Part shown: piece by piece, positions 12,539 to 22,296 of the stretch
Layout: every line of letters begins with the position of its first letter
How positions within the stretch are numbered: position 1 is the first letter of the stretch
Source of the DNA: DATMER01 sp963844885
GTDB taxonomy: Bacteria; Acidobacteriota; Thermoanaerobaculia; Multivoradales; UBA5704
Direction: 5' to 3'
Assembly: GCA_963844885.1 (NCBI GenBank)
Contig: CAWJQA010000012.1
Coordinates: 992,001-1,056,000, forward strand
Length of the DNA: 64,000 bases
Position numbers and translations under genes: made by a program
The notes under the pieces: generated by a model
Databases searched by the model: none
What the model saw: the letters and a program-made list of their open reading frames with translations, nothing else
Told to the model about the DNA's origin: nothing

Positions 12539-12568
12539 CCGGCCGGGGGGCAAAAACCCCCCGGCCGG
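12539..12568. terminator. Strong hairpin between convergent genes
   Basis: A perfect 12-bp stem (CCGGCCGGGGGG with its complement) closes a CAAAAA loop. It lies downstream of both the GNAT gene (+) and the YciH gene (-). There is a T-rich tract before it on the plus strand but no clear U-run after it on either strand, so it is a probable bidirectional terminator or mRNA stabiliser rather than a textbook intrinsic terminator. Confidence 0.55.
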
Positions 12569-12575
12569 CTACGCT

Positions 12576-12947
12576 TCACCCGCCCGACCGCTTCGCCTTG
12601 TAGCCGGCCTTCACCAGCTCGGCGACGATCCGGTCGGCGTGGTCCCCCTGGACCTCCAACTCGAAGCAGGGATCTCCCGACGCCGTCTTCGAAGCCTTGA
12701 GCGTTCCGCCGCCGCCGCAGAGGCGCTTCCAGTCACCCAGGAGGCGGGTGGCGTCGTCGCGGGTGAGCACGAGGGGGGTGGCGATCGTCACCGTCTTGCC
12801 GCCCCGGCCCTTGCTCTCCCGCCGGACGCGGACGTCCTGCTCACCCGGCGGCAGGCTCCGCCAGGGCTCCCGAGCCGGCGCGTCGTCCCTCTTCGCCACC
12901 GGCCGCTCCGACGACCAGACCAGCTTTCCGCCACCTTTCGACTTCAC
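12576..12947 (-). CDS. SUI1/eIF1-like translation factor (YciH family)
   Basis: A protein of 123 residues. The C-terminal 85 residues form the SUI1 domain: VRVRRESKGRGGKTVTIA, then CGGGGTLKASKTASG, then LEVQGDHADRIVAELVKAGY. E. coli YciH and eukaryotic eIF1 share this fold, which binds the small ribosomal subunit near the P site and affects start-codon choice. GTG 12947 is chosen as start because AGGAGG lies 9 bases upstream; the frame also reads further upstream from a TTG at 12995 that has no ribosome site. The presence of a start-fidelity factor is of interest beside hflX, which seems to use AUU. Confidence 0.8.
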   Translation of the reverse strand: MKSKGGGKLVWSSERPVAKRDDAPAREPWRSLPPGEQDVRVRRESKGRGGKTVTIATPLVLTRDDATRLLGDWKRLCGGGGTLKASKTASGDPCFELEVQGDHADRIVAELVKAGYKAKRSGG

Positions 12948-13037
12948 CCGGGGAAACCTCCTGAAAAAGCGCTGGAAGAGCGCTGCCCCCCTCAAGCGTT
13001 GTAGGATAAAAGGTCACTTGCCCGAGAGGACTCTTGT

Positions 13038-14837
<1,800 letters not shown>

Positions 14838-14840
14838 GCC

Positions 14841-15518
14841 ATGCCGAAGAAAACGGAGACACCCACGGTCATTCCCCTGTTCCCGCTGACCGGCTCGCTG
14901 CTGCTGCCGGGCAACCTGCTGCCGCTCAACGTCTTCGAGCCCCGCTACCGCAACATGGTGGAGGACGCCCTGGCCGGCGACAAGCACATCGGCATGATCC
15001 AGCCCTTCGTGCCGCACCAGGACAACTGGGTGGAGACCGCCGAGTCCGCGAGCAACCCGAAGCTCTACCCGATCGGCTGCGTCGGCCGCATCGAGCGCAG
15101 CGAGCAGCAGGCGGACGGCCGCTACGTGATCGTGCTGCGCGGGGTCAGCCGCTTCCGCATCGTGCGGGAGCTGCCTCTGCACCGCGGCTACCGCCGGGTG
15201 GAGGCCGACTACTCGGAGTTCCCGGGCGACGTACGGGAGCCGGCGAGCGTCCTGGACCCCTCGCGCCTCCTCCAAGCGCTGCGCACCTTCGCCGACACCC
15301 ATTCGCTGGAGTTCGACTTCGACCTGCTCGGCGCCCTGCCGGGCGTGATCCTGCTCAACGGCCTCGCCGCCGCGCTCCCCTTCCAGCCCGCCGAAAAGCA
15401 GGCGCTCCTCGAAGCGCCGGGCACCCTGGAAAGAGAAGAGCGTCTCCTGACGTTGATGGGGATGGGGCTCGACACCATGTCGGCCGACGAGTACTACTCC
15501 CCTCCCACCGTGCATTGA
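14841..15518 (+). CDS. LON substrate-binding (N-terminal) domain protein
   Basis: A 225-residue protein built on the N-domain of Lon protease without the AAA or protease parts. The signature is VIPLFPLTGSLLLPGNLLPL followed by VFEPRYRNMVEDAL; later CVGRIERSEQQADGRYVIVL and GVSRFRIV. Stand-alone LON-N proteins are common and of unclear function, probably peptide or protein binding. It lies between lepA (3 bases) and hflX (27 bases) in what looks like a single operon. Confidence 0.85.
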   Translation: MPKKTETPTVIPLFPLTGSLLLPGNLLPLNVFEPRYRNMVEDALAGDKHIGMIQPFVPHQDNWVETAESASNPKLYPIGCVGRIERSEQQADGRYVIVLRGVSRFRIVRELPLHRGYRRVEADYSEFPGDVREPASVLDPSRLLQALRTFADTHSLEFDFDLLGALPGVILLNGLAAALPFQPAEKQALLEAPGTLEREERLLTLMGMGLDTMSADEYYSPPTVH

Positions 15519-15533
15519 GGGAGCGGGGGAAAG

Positions 15534-15548
15534 AAGGAGACTGTCATT
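15534..15548 (+). promoter_or_regulatory. Ribosome site and AUU start of hflX
   Basis: AAGGAG at 15534-15539 lies 6 bases before ATT at 15546-15548. No ATG, GTG or TTG exists in this frame between the preceding in-frame stop (15516-15518) and GTG 15642, while family-like coding sequence begins right after the ATT. Confidence 0.55.
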
Positions 15549-17243
15549 TCAAATCAGATCACCGGGGACACCCGGGGCATCAAAGCGTCCGAGATCAGCG
15601 CTCTGGAGCGCACCTATCGCCGCCGCGTCGATCCGCGGCAGGTGGTGTCGCCGGAGCTCGCCCGGCACATGACCGAAATCTCGCGCAAGCTCGGCCGCCA
15701 GGTCGGAGTGCTGCTCGACCGCGACGGCTCCGTGCGCAACGTCATCCTGGGCGACGCCCACAGCCTGACCCTGCCGGACGTCGGCCGACTGCGCGGCGGC
15801 ACCGGCCGCTTCCGCGGCCTGCGGCTCGTCCACACCCATCTCAAGGGCGAGCCGCTGACCAAGGACGACCTCAACGACCTCGCGCTCCTGCGCCTGGACA
15901 TGGTCGCCATGGTCGAGGTTCTGCCCACCGGCCTGCCGGGCCGGGCCGAGATCGCCCACCTCGCGCCGGAAGCGTCCGCTCTCAAAGTGGACGGCGTTCC
16001 GGAAGATCCCTTCGAGCGCATCCCCATGCGGGACGTCTACCAGCTCGCCAACGACTTCGACGTCCAGGCCACCATGAGGGCCCTGGAGGAAGAGGTCGCG
16101 CGCATCACGAGCGACGCGGGAGCGACCGACCGGGAGCGGGTGCTGGTGATCGGCATCGTGCCGGACGACGAGCATTTCGACGAGATGCTCGAGCTGGTGC
16201 GTTCGGCGGACGTGGAGATCGCCGGCACCATGCGCCAGAAGCGCTCGCAGGTCCATCCGCGGACGGTGGTGGGCAGCGGCAAGCTCCAGGAGATCGTCCT
16301 CGAAGCCATGCGCCGCCGCGCCAGCGTAGCGGTCTTCGACATCGACCTGAAACCGGCCCAGGCGCGAGCCTTCGAGGACGCCACCGGCCTCAAGGCGGTA
16401 GACCGGACGCAGCTCATCCTGGACGTCTTCGCGCAGCGAGCGAGGAGCCGGGACGGCAAGCTGCAGGTGGAGCTGGCGCAGCTCAAATACTCCCTCCCGC
16501 GCCTGACCGAGCAGGACGCCGGCCTCTCGCGCCTCACCGGCGGCATCGGCGGCCGGGGTCCCGGCGAAACGGTCATGGAAATCGGCCGCCGCCGGATCCG
16601 CGACCGCATCCGCTCGCTGGAAAAGCAGGTGGAAAACCTTTCAAAGCAGCGCGACCTGCGCCGCCGCCGCCGTCACGACGAAGGGGTCCCCACCCTCTCG
16701 ATCATCGGCTACACAAACGCCGGCAAGAGCACGCTCCTGAACGCCCTGACCGGCAGCGAGGTGGAAGCCGCGGACAAGCTCTTCATGACGCTCGACCCCA
16801 CCAGCCGCCGCCTGCGCTTTCCCAGGGAAGGCGAGGTGGTGATCACCGACACGGTGGGATTCCTGGCCGACCTGCCGAAGGATCTGGTAGCCGCCTTCCG
16901 CGCGACCCTGGAAGAGCTGACCGGAGCCGACCTCCTCCTGCACGTGGTGGACGCAGCCGACCCGAGGCTCGAAGCCAAGAAAGCCGCGGTGGAGAGCATC
17001 CTGGAAGAGCTGGACCTCCACGAGATCCCGCGCCTGCTGGTCCTGAACAAGATAGACCTCCTGCCGGAGCACGAAGCCGAGTCGATGACGAAGCGCTACG
17101 AGGGCATCGCGGTCAGCTCCGTTACGAGGAAAGGCCTGCCCGGCCTGATCCACGCCGCCGAAGAGCGCCTCGGGCGGGAGCGGCCGTTCGTGAAGGAGTA
17201 TGGGGCCAAGGCGGAGGAGACACCGGAGGCTGTTGTCGGGTAG
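15546..17243 (+). CDS. hflX: Ribosome-splitting GTPase HflX, probable AUU start
   Basis: HflX binds the 50S subunit and splits stalled or hibernating ribosomes. From ATT 15546 the protein has 565 residues. An extended N-domain of the type seen in several phyla comes first (ITGDTRGIKASEISALERTY, then LARHMTEISRKLGRQVGVLL). The HflX N-domain follows (VVGSGKLQEIVLEA, FDIDLKPAQARAFEDATG), then GGIGGRGPGETVMEIGRR and the G domain with GYTNAGKSTLLNAL, DTVGFLADLPKDLVAAFRAT and LNKIDLLPEHEAE. The next usable start (GTG 15642) would remove 32 family-like residues and has no ribosome site. AUU is a very rare start, known from E. coli infC. A base error in the start codon is the alternative. Confidence 0.85.
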   Translation: MSNQITGDTRGIKASEISALERTYRRRVDPRQVVSPELARHMTEISRKLGRQVGVLLDRDGSVRNVILGDAHSLTLPDVGRLRGGTGRFRGLRLVHTHLKGEPLTKDDLNDLALLRLDMVAMVEVLPTGLPGRAEIAHLAPEASALKVDGVPEDPFERIPMRDVYQLANDFDVQATMRALEEEVARITSDAGATDRERVLVIGIVPDDEHFDEMLELVRSADVEIAGTMRQKRSQVHPRTVVGSGKLQEIVLEAMRRRASVAVFDIDLKPAQARAFEDATGLKAVDRTQLILDVFAQRARSRDGKLQVELAQLKYSLPRLTEQDAGLSRLTGGIGGRGPGETVMEIGRRRIRDRIRSLEKQVENLSKQRDLRRRRRHDEGVPTLSIIGYTNAGKSTLLNALTGSEVEAADKLFMTLDPTSRRLRFPREGEVVITDTVGFLADLPKDLVAAFRATLEELTGADLLLHVVDAADPRLEAKKAAVESILEELDLHEIPRLLVLNKIDLLPEHEAESMTKRYEGIAVSSVTRKGLPGLIHAAEERLGRERPFVKEYGAKAEETPEAVVG

Positions 17244-17263
17244 AATCAGACCTTATCCCGCCA

Positions 17264-17716
17264 TCAGTCCCAAAGGTAGCGCTCGTCATATTCGACCTCG
17301 TAGGCCTCGAGGAACGCGCGGAGCTCCTCTTGAAACGACTTCACGCGGTGATGCTCGCGTTGGTTGCGGATGTAGGCTCGAACGTCCTTGACCTGCGATT
17401 GGCTCACCGAGAAAGCCCCGAATCCCGCCTGCCAGAAGAAGTGTGCAAACTGCGGGCCCTGCTCACGAAGCCAGTCGTTCGAGCTCTTCTTGAGGTGACC
17501 GACGACATCGCTCAGCGCTTCGGTCCGCGAAAGCAAGAACAGTACGTGTGAATGGTCTGGCTCGGTGTTGATTTCGATTGGGAGGCAGCCGAGTCCTTTG
17601 AGGATGCCGCCCATGTAGGCATGGAGCTCAGGGCGAACCTCGTCGGGCACGGTCCGCTCACGGTCCTTCGTCGAGAAGATGAGATGGATGTAGATCTTGG
17701 AGAGGGATTGAGGCAT
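17264..17716 (-). mobile_element. IS200/RAYT-type Y1 transposase
   Basis: A 150-residue single-strand transposase of the Y1 family. The HUH motif is in EPDHSHVLFLLS (His-Ser-His), the catalytic Tyr is probably in DVRAYIRNQREHH, and FFWQAGFGAFSVSQSQ is typical of the family. Such proteins nick and join DNA at hairpins. The gene sits 18 bases from a REP-like palindrome cluster that occurs as an inverted pair (17735-17842 and 17977-18085), the expected substrate of a REP-associated transposase. No left/right ends of an autonomous IS200 were identified. The gene appears complete. Confidence 0.85.
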
Positions 17717-17734
17717 GGCGTCTGGCGATTTAAG

Positions 17735-17842
17735 TTCTCGCGGCCCTTCAGGCCGCAGGGATGATGGTGGCCTGTTTCCCAGGGCATCGGCCTGCGGCCT
17801 CAGCCCTGGGCTGAATTCTGCCGGCCCGTTGGGCCGGGTGGT
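17735..17842 (+). repeat. REP-like palindrome cluster, left copy
   Basis: Three palindromes in a row: GCGGCC-CTTCA-GGCCGC at 17741-17757; an imperfect nested hairpin from CCCAGGGC to GCCCTGGG at about 17779-17811; and CCGGCCC-GTT-GGGCCGG at 17822-17838. The same three occur in reverse orientation at 17977-18085. Located upstream of the RAYT gene start. Confidence 0.85.
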
Positions 17843-17976
17843 AGCTACTTAGATGGCAACAAATGAGACTACAAGAGTGAGCACCTCTTGATTCGGCTGG
17901 TACTTCTCCCGGGAGCACGAAGACCACCGCTATCCAAAGATAGCACCACCGCCCACCTCCCGCTGCCAGTGGCCAA

Positions 17977-18085
17977 CCCACCCGGCCCAACGGGCCGGCA
18001 GAATGCAGCCCAGGGCTGAGGCCGCAGGCCGATGCCCTGGGGAAAAGGCGACAAAACCGGTGCGGCCTGAAGGGCCGCGAGAGCT
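17977..18085 (-). repeat. REP-like palindrome cluster, inverted right copy
   Basis: Inverted copy of 17735-17842 with the same order of palindromes. The palindrome cores are nearly identical, while the bases between the first and second hairpins differ. The two copies flank about 134 bases of non-coding DNA, the arrangement of a BIME (paired REP) element. Confidence 0.85.
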
Positions 18086-18089
18086 GTTA

Positions 18090-18330
18090 ACGGTCATGTA
18101 AAGCCGGTTGAATTTGAACCGAGACTGCGGCCAATGGTAGTACGCCGTGTGCTTCACACTGTTCGACCGCCGCCAGCCGATGTTGCGGCCTCGCTTCACC
18201 TCGTTTTGGATGTAACTGTACACTTCTATGAGACCACTGTCCACTTCGATGGGGATGTCAAGATGAAAATCGTCGAACTCACCTGGCTCAATTTCACATG
18301 GGTGCTCTAACCAAGAACATCCCCTTGAGC
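18090..18330 (-). pseudogene. Remnant of an unrecognised gene
   Basis: The minus strand encodes a protein-like stretch with EIEPGEFDDFHLDIPIEV, then IEVYSYIQNEVKRGRNIGWR and KHTAYYHWPQSRFKFNRLYM. Base composition is lower in GC than the surroundings. There is no credible start or ribosome site, and the frame runs on into the REP cluster, so this looks like the decayed end of a gene interrupted by the REP element. Function unknown. Confidence 0.4.
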
Positions 18331-18360
18331 CCACACTCGGCCACCTGATGTCGGGCTCGC

Positions 18361-18522
18361 TGGCCACTGCCCGGCTGGCACCTCCAGCTTCTAGACGAGC
18401 GCCTGGCCGAGTACGAAGCGGACCCCGAGACCGGTAGCTCGTGGGAGGAGGTTCGCGAGGAACTCTCCCGCAAGCTTCGCGAGCATGCCCAGGCCGAAAT
18501 CGAGGAGGAAGACGATGGCTAG
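18361..18522 (+). pseudogene. C-terminal remnant of an addiction-module protein
   Basis: The plus strand reads WHLQLLDERLAEYEADPETG then SSWEEVREELSRKL and ends EIEEEDDG. This is the usual C-terminal pattern of the TIGR02574-type putative addiction-module component (short helical antitoxins ending in a WEEV block). The N-terminus is missing. Its TAG stop (18520-18522) overlaps the ATG of the next reading frame by 8 bases, as in an intact TA operon. Confidence 0.5.
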
Positions 18523-18640
18523 CCGGAAGCTGAAGACCTGGAGCGAGGTGAGGGCCCAGCGTCCGCTTTCTGCCAAAGCCCAAGCGGCCAATGCAGCCTG
18601 GGTCGAGGAGCAGATCGTCGAGTTGAATCTTCAGAGGCGC
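18515..18640 (+). pseudogene. N-terminal remnant of an Xre/HigA-type antitoxin
   Basis: ATG 18515 begins MASRKLKTWSEVRAQRPLSA followed by WVEEQIVELNLQ. This is the usual N-terminal helix of HigA-like HTH antitoxins, in which the HTH would follow after a further 10-20 residues. Instead the frame runs straight into the 21-bp tandem array and continues only as repeated VTRPAS. The DNA-binding domain is therefore lost. Confidence 0.5.
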
Positions 18641-18641
18641 C

Positions 18642-18998
18642 AGGTTACGCGTCCGGCGAGCCGGGTTACGCGTCCGGCGAGCCGGGTTACGCGTCCGGCA
18701 GACCGGGTGACGCGTCCGGCGAGCGGGTTACGCGTCCGGCGAGCCGGGTTAGGCGTCCGGCGGACCGGGTTACGCGTCCGGCGGGCCGGTTTACGCGTCC
18801 GGCGGACCGGTTTACGCGTCCGGCGAGCGGGTTACGCGTCCGGCGAGCCGGGTTACGCGTCCGGCGGACCGGGTTACGCGTCCGGCGGACCGGGTTACGC
18901 GTCCGGCGAGCGGGTTACGCGTCCGGCGGCCGGGTTACGTGTCCGGCGGACCGGGTTACGCGTCCGGCGAGCCGGGTTACGCGCCCGGTTCGCGGCGA
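18642..18998. repeat. 21-bp tandem array, about 17 copies
   Basis: The unit is about GTTACGCGTCCGGCGAGCCGG; several copies are 20 bp and the GAG/GGA/GGG triplet varies. ACGCGT is kept in almost every copy. The array begins inside the truncated HTH gene and ends shortly before the 3' end of the TPR gene. The plus strand is open as a VTRPAS repeat, but other frames are open too, so I do not call it coding. Confidence 0.9.
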
Positions 18999-19025
18999 AT
19001 TCAGCGGATTGACCTCTTGTCTTGC

Positions 19026-20177
19026 TCAAGCTGCGGACACGTAGCGGACGACCTCGGCCGCGAACTGTGCGGCCCGGTCTGCCGGCATCTTGTCCTGGGC
19101 CACCAGGCGGCAGAACAGCTTGAGGCTCGCGGCGGCCTCGCGGTTCAGAGCGGGGTTCTCCCTGAGCCAGGTTATGGACTCCGCCAGCCTCTTCAGCTCC
19201 GCGGTGTGGCCCTGGCGGAGCTGAAAGACGGCAGTCTCCATGAACAGCAGGGCGAGCTCGGGAATCGTCTTCGGGTGGAATCCGGAGGGATCGTGCGTGA
19301 GCACCGCCTCGGCCTCTTCCATCCGGCTCCGGCCCACGGCAACCCGGCCGTCGAGGCAGAGCAGGCGGGATCGCGCCGGCTCGATCCCTTCCGCCAGCTT
19401 GCGGAGAGCGGCGGGGACCGCCTTCACCTCCGCGGCACGGCCGGCATCGCAGAGAGCCCCGCCGAGCTCGATCGCGATCCGCAGGGAGAGGTGGGGCCTG
19501 GCGAGCTTCGACGCGATCTCGCTGGCGCGGGCCAGATCCTTGACGGCCATCTCGGCCTGGGTGCGGCGCCGGTGCAGGCGCCCCTTCTCCAGAAGGAGAA
19601 GCGCCTCGCCTTCGCCTTCGTCGGCTTTGGCCCCGACCGGATGCGACCGGAGTGAGAACTCGAGCTTCTCCATGGCCTCCGCGAGCTGCCCCTGCTCGGC
19701 CAGGAACCGGGTCGTCAACGCCGCGATACGCTGGCTGCGGAACACGGTCGGCCAGATCCCCGCCATGGCGCCGGGGAAGAACGACTCGGCGCGGCGGAAG
19801 GCCTCCCGGGCGGCAGCCAGGTCGCCGCGCGCGCGGCAGGCGTTCGCGAGATGGGTCCAGGCATACTCCTGGGCCCCGCAGACCAGCGACGATTCGCCGG
19901 GCACCTGCGGAGCGATCTTCACCGCCAGCGCCGCCAGCTCCTCGGCGCCTTCGGGATCAAACTCCGCCAGCTCCATGCTCTCGTCGCAGATCCGCTCGCA
20001 GAGCGCCCAGTCCTGGAGCGCGGAGTCCTCGAGGACGCGTTTTTTCCACTCCCGCGGAGGGCCAGAGGCCTGGAGCTGACGCCACAGCTTGTCCGCCACT
20101 GCGCGGTCCTTGTGGGCCTGGGCGGCGCGCCGTTCGCGGCCGACGATGTAATCTTCCACCGGCTCTTGTTTCGTCAT
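19026..20177 (-). CDS. TPR-like helical repeat protein
   Basis: A soluble protein of 383 residues made almost wholly of helices. Degenerate TPR pairs are visible, for example YAWTHLANACRARGDLAAAR then AFRRAESFF, and LLEKGRLHRRRTQAEMAVKD. There is no signal peptide or catalytic motif. In related genomes such proteins often follow HTH genes; here an HTH remnant lies nearby but on the other strand. The start MTKQEPVEDYIVG is chosen; ATG 20201 would add 8 residues, and neither has a clear ribosome site. Probably a scaffold or regulatory protein of unknown partner. Confidence 0.6.
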   Translation of the reverse strand: MTKQEPVEDYIVGRERRAAQAHKDRAVADKLWRQLQASGPPREWKKRVLEDSALQDWALCERICDESMELAEFDPEGAEELAALAVKIAPQVPGESSLVCGAQEYAWTHLANACRARGDLAAAREAFRRAESFFPGAMAGIWPTVFRSQRIAALTTRFLAEQGQLAEAMEKLEFSLRSHPVGAKADEGEGEALLLLEKGRLHRRRTQAEMAVKDLARASEIASKLARPHLSLRIAIELGGALCDAGRAAEVKAVPAALRKLAEGIEPARSRLLCLDGRVAVGRSRMEEAEAVLTHDPSGFHPKTIPELALLFMETAVFQLRQGHTAELKRLAESITWLRENPALNREAAASLKLFCRLVAQDKMPADRAAQFAAEVVRYVSAA

Positions 20178-20251
20178 GGCATTCTCAAGCACGTCTGGCA
20201 AACTCGAGGTGGTTCACGTTCGGCGCGAAGCCGCGCGCGCTAGAATAGCCC

Positions 20252-21424
20252 ATGAGGCCGATGAGACCGAAACTCGAGACCGCTCCCGGCCTCTACCTCC
20301 ACATCCCGTTCTGCTCCGCCATCTGCCCGTACTGCGACTTCGCCGTCCTGACGGGTGGACCGGAGCGGCGGGAGCGGTTCACGGACCACCTCGTCTCCGA
20401 GATCGGGATGCGGTCCGCGGATGCGGAGGGCTTCCAGGGCATCGACACAATCTACTTCGGTGGCGGGACTCCTTCGGCCCTGTCTCCGGAGCAGCTCGGC
20501 CGGATCGTCGAGTCCGTCAAGGCCGGGCTCCCGGTAGTGGAGGACGCCTGGATCTTTCTCGAAGCGAACCCCGAGGACGTCACTCCAGAGAGCGTCCGCG
20601 CCTGGCGGGAGCTCGGTGTCCGGACGCTTTCGCTCGGTATTCAGTCCTTTGACGCCGATGCGCTCGCTTTCCTCGGACGGCGCCACTCCCCAGAGCAGGC
20701 GCGGCGGAGCGTCGAGCTGGCGCGCGCGGCCGGGTTCCATACGGTCGCCTTCGATCTCATTTACGGATTGCCCGGCCAGACCGTCGAGGACTGGAGGAGG
20801 ACGCTGGAGACGGCGGTCGCCCTGGAACCGGACCATCTCTCCTGCTATCAGCTCACGATCCACGAAGGCACCCCCTTCGGCTTTCGGCTCGCGCGGGGGA
20901 AGATGACCGAGGCTCCCGAGGAGACTCAGGCGGATCTCTTTCTTTTCACCCATACCTTTCTGCGCGACGCCGGCCTGCCCGGATACGAAGTCTCGAACTT
21001 CGCGCGCTCGCCCGAGCACCGGTCCCGGCACAACCGGAAGTATTGGGACCATACCCCTTATCTTGGAGTGGGTCCTTCCGCTCACTCGTTCTCAGGATGC
21101 AGACGCTGGTGGAACGAGCGGAAGATCAAGCCTTACGAGGCTCATATCGACGCCGGAGAGCTCCCCATCGCCGGGAGCGAAGAGCTGACCGCGGACGATC
21201 TCGCGCTGGAGGCGTTGATGCTCGGCCTGCGGACGGTGGAAGGGATCGACCTCGACCGGTTCCGCCAGCGTTATGGAGTCGATCTCCTCGAACAGAACCG
21301 AGCGCGGCTGGAACGCATGGAAGGACTGCTGGAGGTCAAAGACGGCCGGCTGATTCCCACCCTGGAAGGCTGGGCCGTCGTGGATTCACTGGTTCGCGAT
21401 TTCGCGGCCGGGCCAGAGGGGTGA
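20252..21424 (+). CDS. hemW: HemW-like radical SAM protein
   Basis: A 390-residue radical SAM protein related to coproporphyrinogen III dehydrogenase. The cluster motif is C21-SAI-C25-PY-C28 (LYLHIPFCSAICPYCDF). It is followed by YFGGGTPSALSPEQLGRI (SAM-binding GGGTP), LGIQSFDADALAFLGRRH and DLIYGLPGQTVEDW. The C-terminal HemN domain is present. HemW proteins lack the extra residues needed for the oxidase reaction and act as heme chaperones or transfer proteins. Divergent from the TPR gene, with only 75 bases between the starts. Confidence 0.9.
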   Translation: MRPMRPKLETAPGLYLHIPFCSAICPYCDFAVLTGGPERRERFTDHLVSEIGMRSADAEGFQGIDTIYFGGGTPSALSPEQLGRIVESVKAGLPVVEDAWIFLEANPEDVTPESVRAWRELGVRTLSLGIQSFDADALAFLGRRHSPEQARRSVELARAAGFHTVAFDLIYGLPGQTVEDWRRTLETAVALEPDHLSCYQLTIHEGTPFGFRLARGKMTEAPEETQADLFLFTHTFLRDAGLPGYEVSNFARSPEHRSRHNRKYWDHTPYLGVGPSAHSFSGCRRWWNERKIKPYEAHIDAGELPIAGSEELTADDLALEALMLGLRTVEGIDLDRFRQRYGVDLLEQNRARLERMEGLLEVKDGRLIPTLEGWAVVDSLVRDFAAGPEG

Positions 21425-21445
21425 GCACACCGCCCTCCGGCCCGG
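21408..21445. terminator. Hairpin between hemW and DUF1579 gene
   Basis: CCGGGCC (21408-21414) pairs with GGCCCGG (21439-21445), and AGGG pairs with CCCT inside. It overlaps the hemW stop and lies between convergent genes. There is no T-run, so intrinsic termination is uncertain. Confidence 0.4.
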
Positions 21446-21458
21446 TCCGGCGGAGAGG

Positions 21459-22073
21459 CTACATCTTCTTCCGGCTCGCGCTGATCTCCATCGTCTTCAT
21501 CTCGTTGCCCGAGGCGGGATCCTTCATGTACATCTCATTCTTGAAGTGGTCGTTGTCGGCCCAGGTGATGACCGACTTCATGGTCAACGTCTGGCCGCTC
21601 ATCGGATCCGCCATGTCGCCGGTCATGGTGCAGACCTTCCCGGCGTCGTCGCAGGTGCCCGTGGACATCGTGATGCTGGTGCCCATGTTGTCGATCCACG
21701 TGCTGAGGAACTTCTTCGCCATGTTGTCGTACGCTTCGGTTCCCAATCCTTCGAACGTCATGCCCATCATGTCGCCCTTCCAGTGGTGCGTGACGTAACG
21801 GCCGCCCATCAGCGTCTCGCCGTGCATCGTGCCCTTCGACTCCATCGGCGGCTGGCCCGGCGCCATCCACATCGTGTTCGTGTACTCCCAGTCGCCCGCC
21901 AGCCGCGCGAGATTCTTGTGGTTCTGTCCAGGCGCCGCCGCCTTCTCCATGGCGGCCATCATGTCCGCCTCGCTCGGCTTCATACCGTCCATCTTCTCGT
22001 TCTGCGCCAGGACAGGCGCCACGGCTCCGGCGATCGCAAACAGACACAGCACCGCAATCCCTCGTACCTTCAT
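21459..22073 (-). CDS. DUF1579 family secreted protein
   Basis: A 204-residue protein starting at ATG 22073 with GAGGAGG upstream. A signal peptide occupies about residues 1-23 (VRGIAVLCLFAIAGAVAPVLAQ). The DUF1579 core begins HKNLARLAGDWEYTNTMWMA and includes GGRYVTHHWKGDMMGMTFEG, LGTEAYDNMAKKF and the strand motif STWIDNMGTSI. These proteins form a lipocalin-like barrel; the ligand is unknown. It is methionine-rich (KMDGMKPSEADMMAAMEKA), which may point to a periplasmic role with metals or oxidants, but this is speculation. Confidence 0.8.
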   Translation of the reverse strand: MKVRGIAVLCLFAIAGAVAPVLAQNEKMDGMKPSEADMMAAMEKAAAPGQNHKNLARLAGDWEYTNTMWMAPGQPPMESKGTMHGETLMGGRYVTHHWKGDMMGMTFEGLGTEAYDNMAKKFLSTWIDNMGTSITMSTGTCDDAGKVCTMTGDMADPMSGQTLTMKSVITWADNDHFKNEMYMKDPASGNEMKTMEISASRKKM

Positions 22074-22137
22074 GTCGAACCTCCTCTTGGTTGGAAACGG
22101 CTGATTGGAACGGCTGGCCTCTTGAGCCACGCCCGCT

Positions 22138-22166
22138 TGAATTACGCCCGATTACTGCGTACACTA
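22138..22166 (+). promoter_or_regulatory. Sigma-70-type promoter upstream of parE
   Basis: TTGAAT (22138-22143), a spacer of exactly 17 bases, and TACACT (22161-22166). Transcription from here would give a 5' leader of about 125 bases before the parE ATG. The match is visible; activity is inferred. Confidence 0.45.
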
Positions 22167-22296
22167 ACCCACGACGCGCGGGCCGTCAAGAGCCTGGATG
22201 ACACGGATGAGAAGAACACCGGCACTCCTTTGCGGCCTTGATCCCGGCGCGGGAGACTGTATCATCCCCCCGGACCGACCGACGCGACCCTGACCC

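Noticed and set aside
18640..19012. VTRPAS-repeat protein
   Set aside because: It is the reading of a 21-bp array behind a truncated HTH gene; the phase breaks at 20-bp units and no family is seen.
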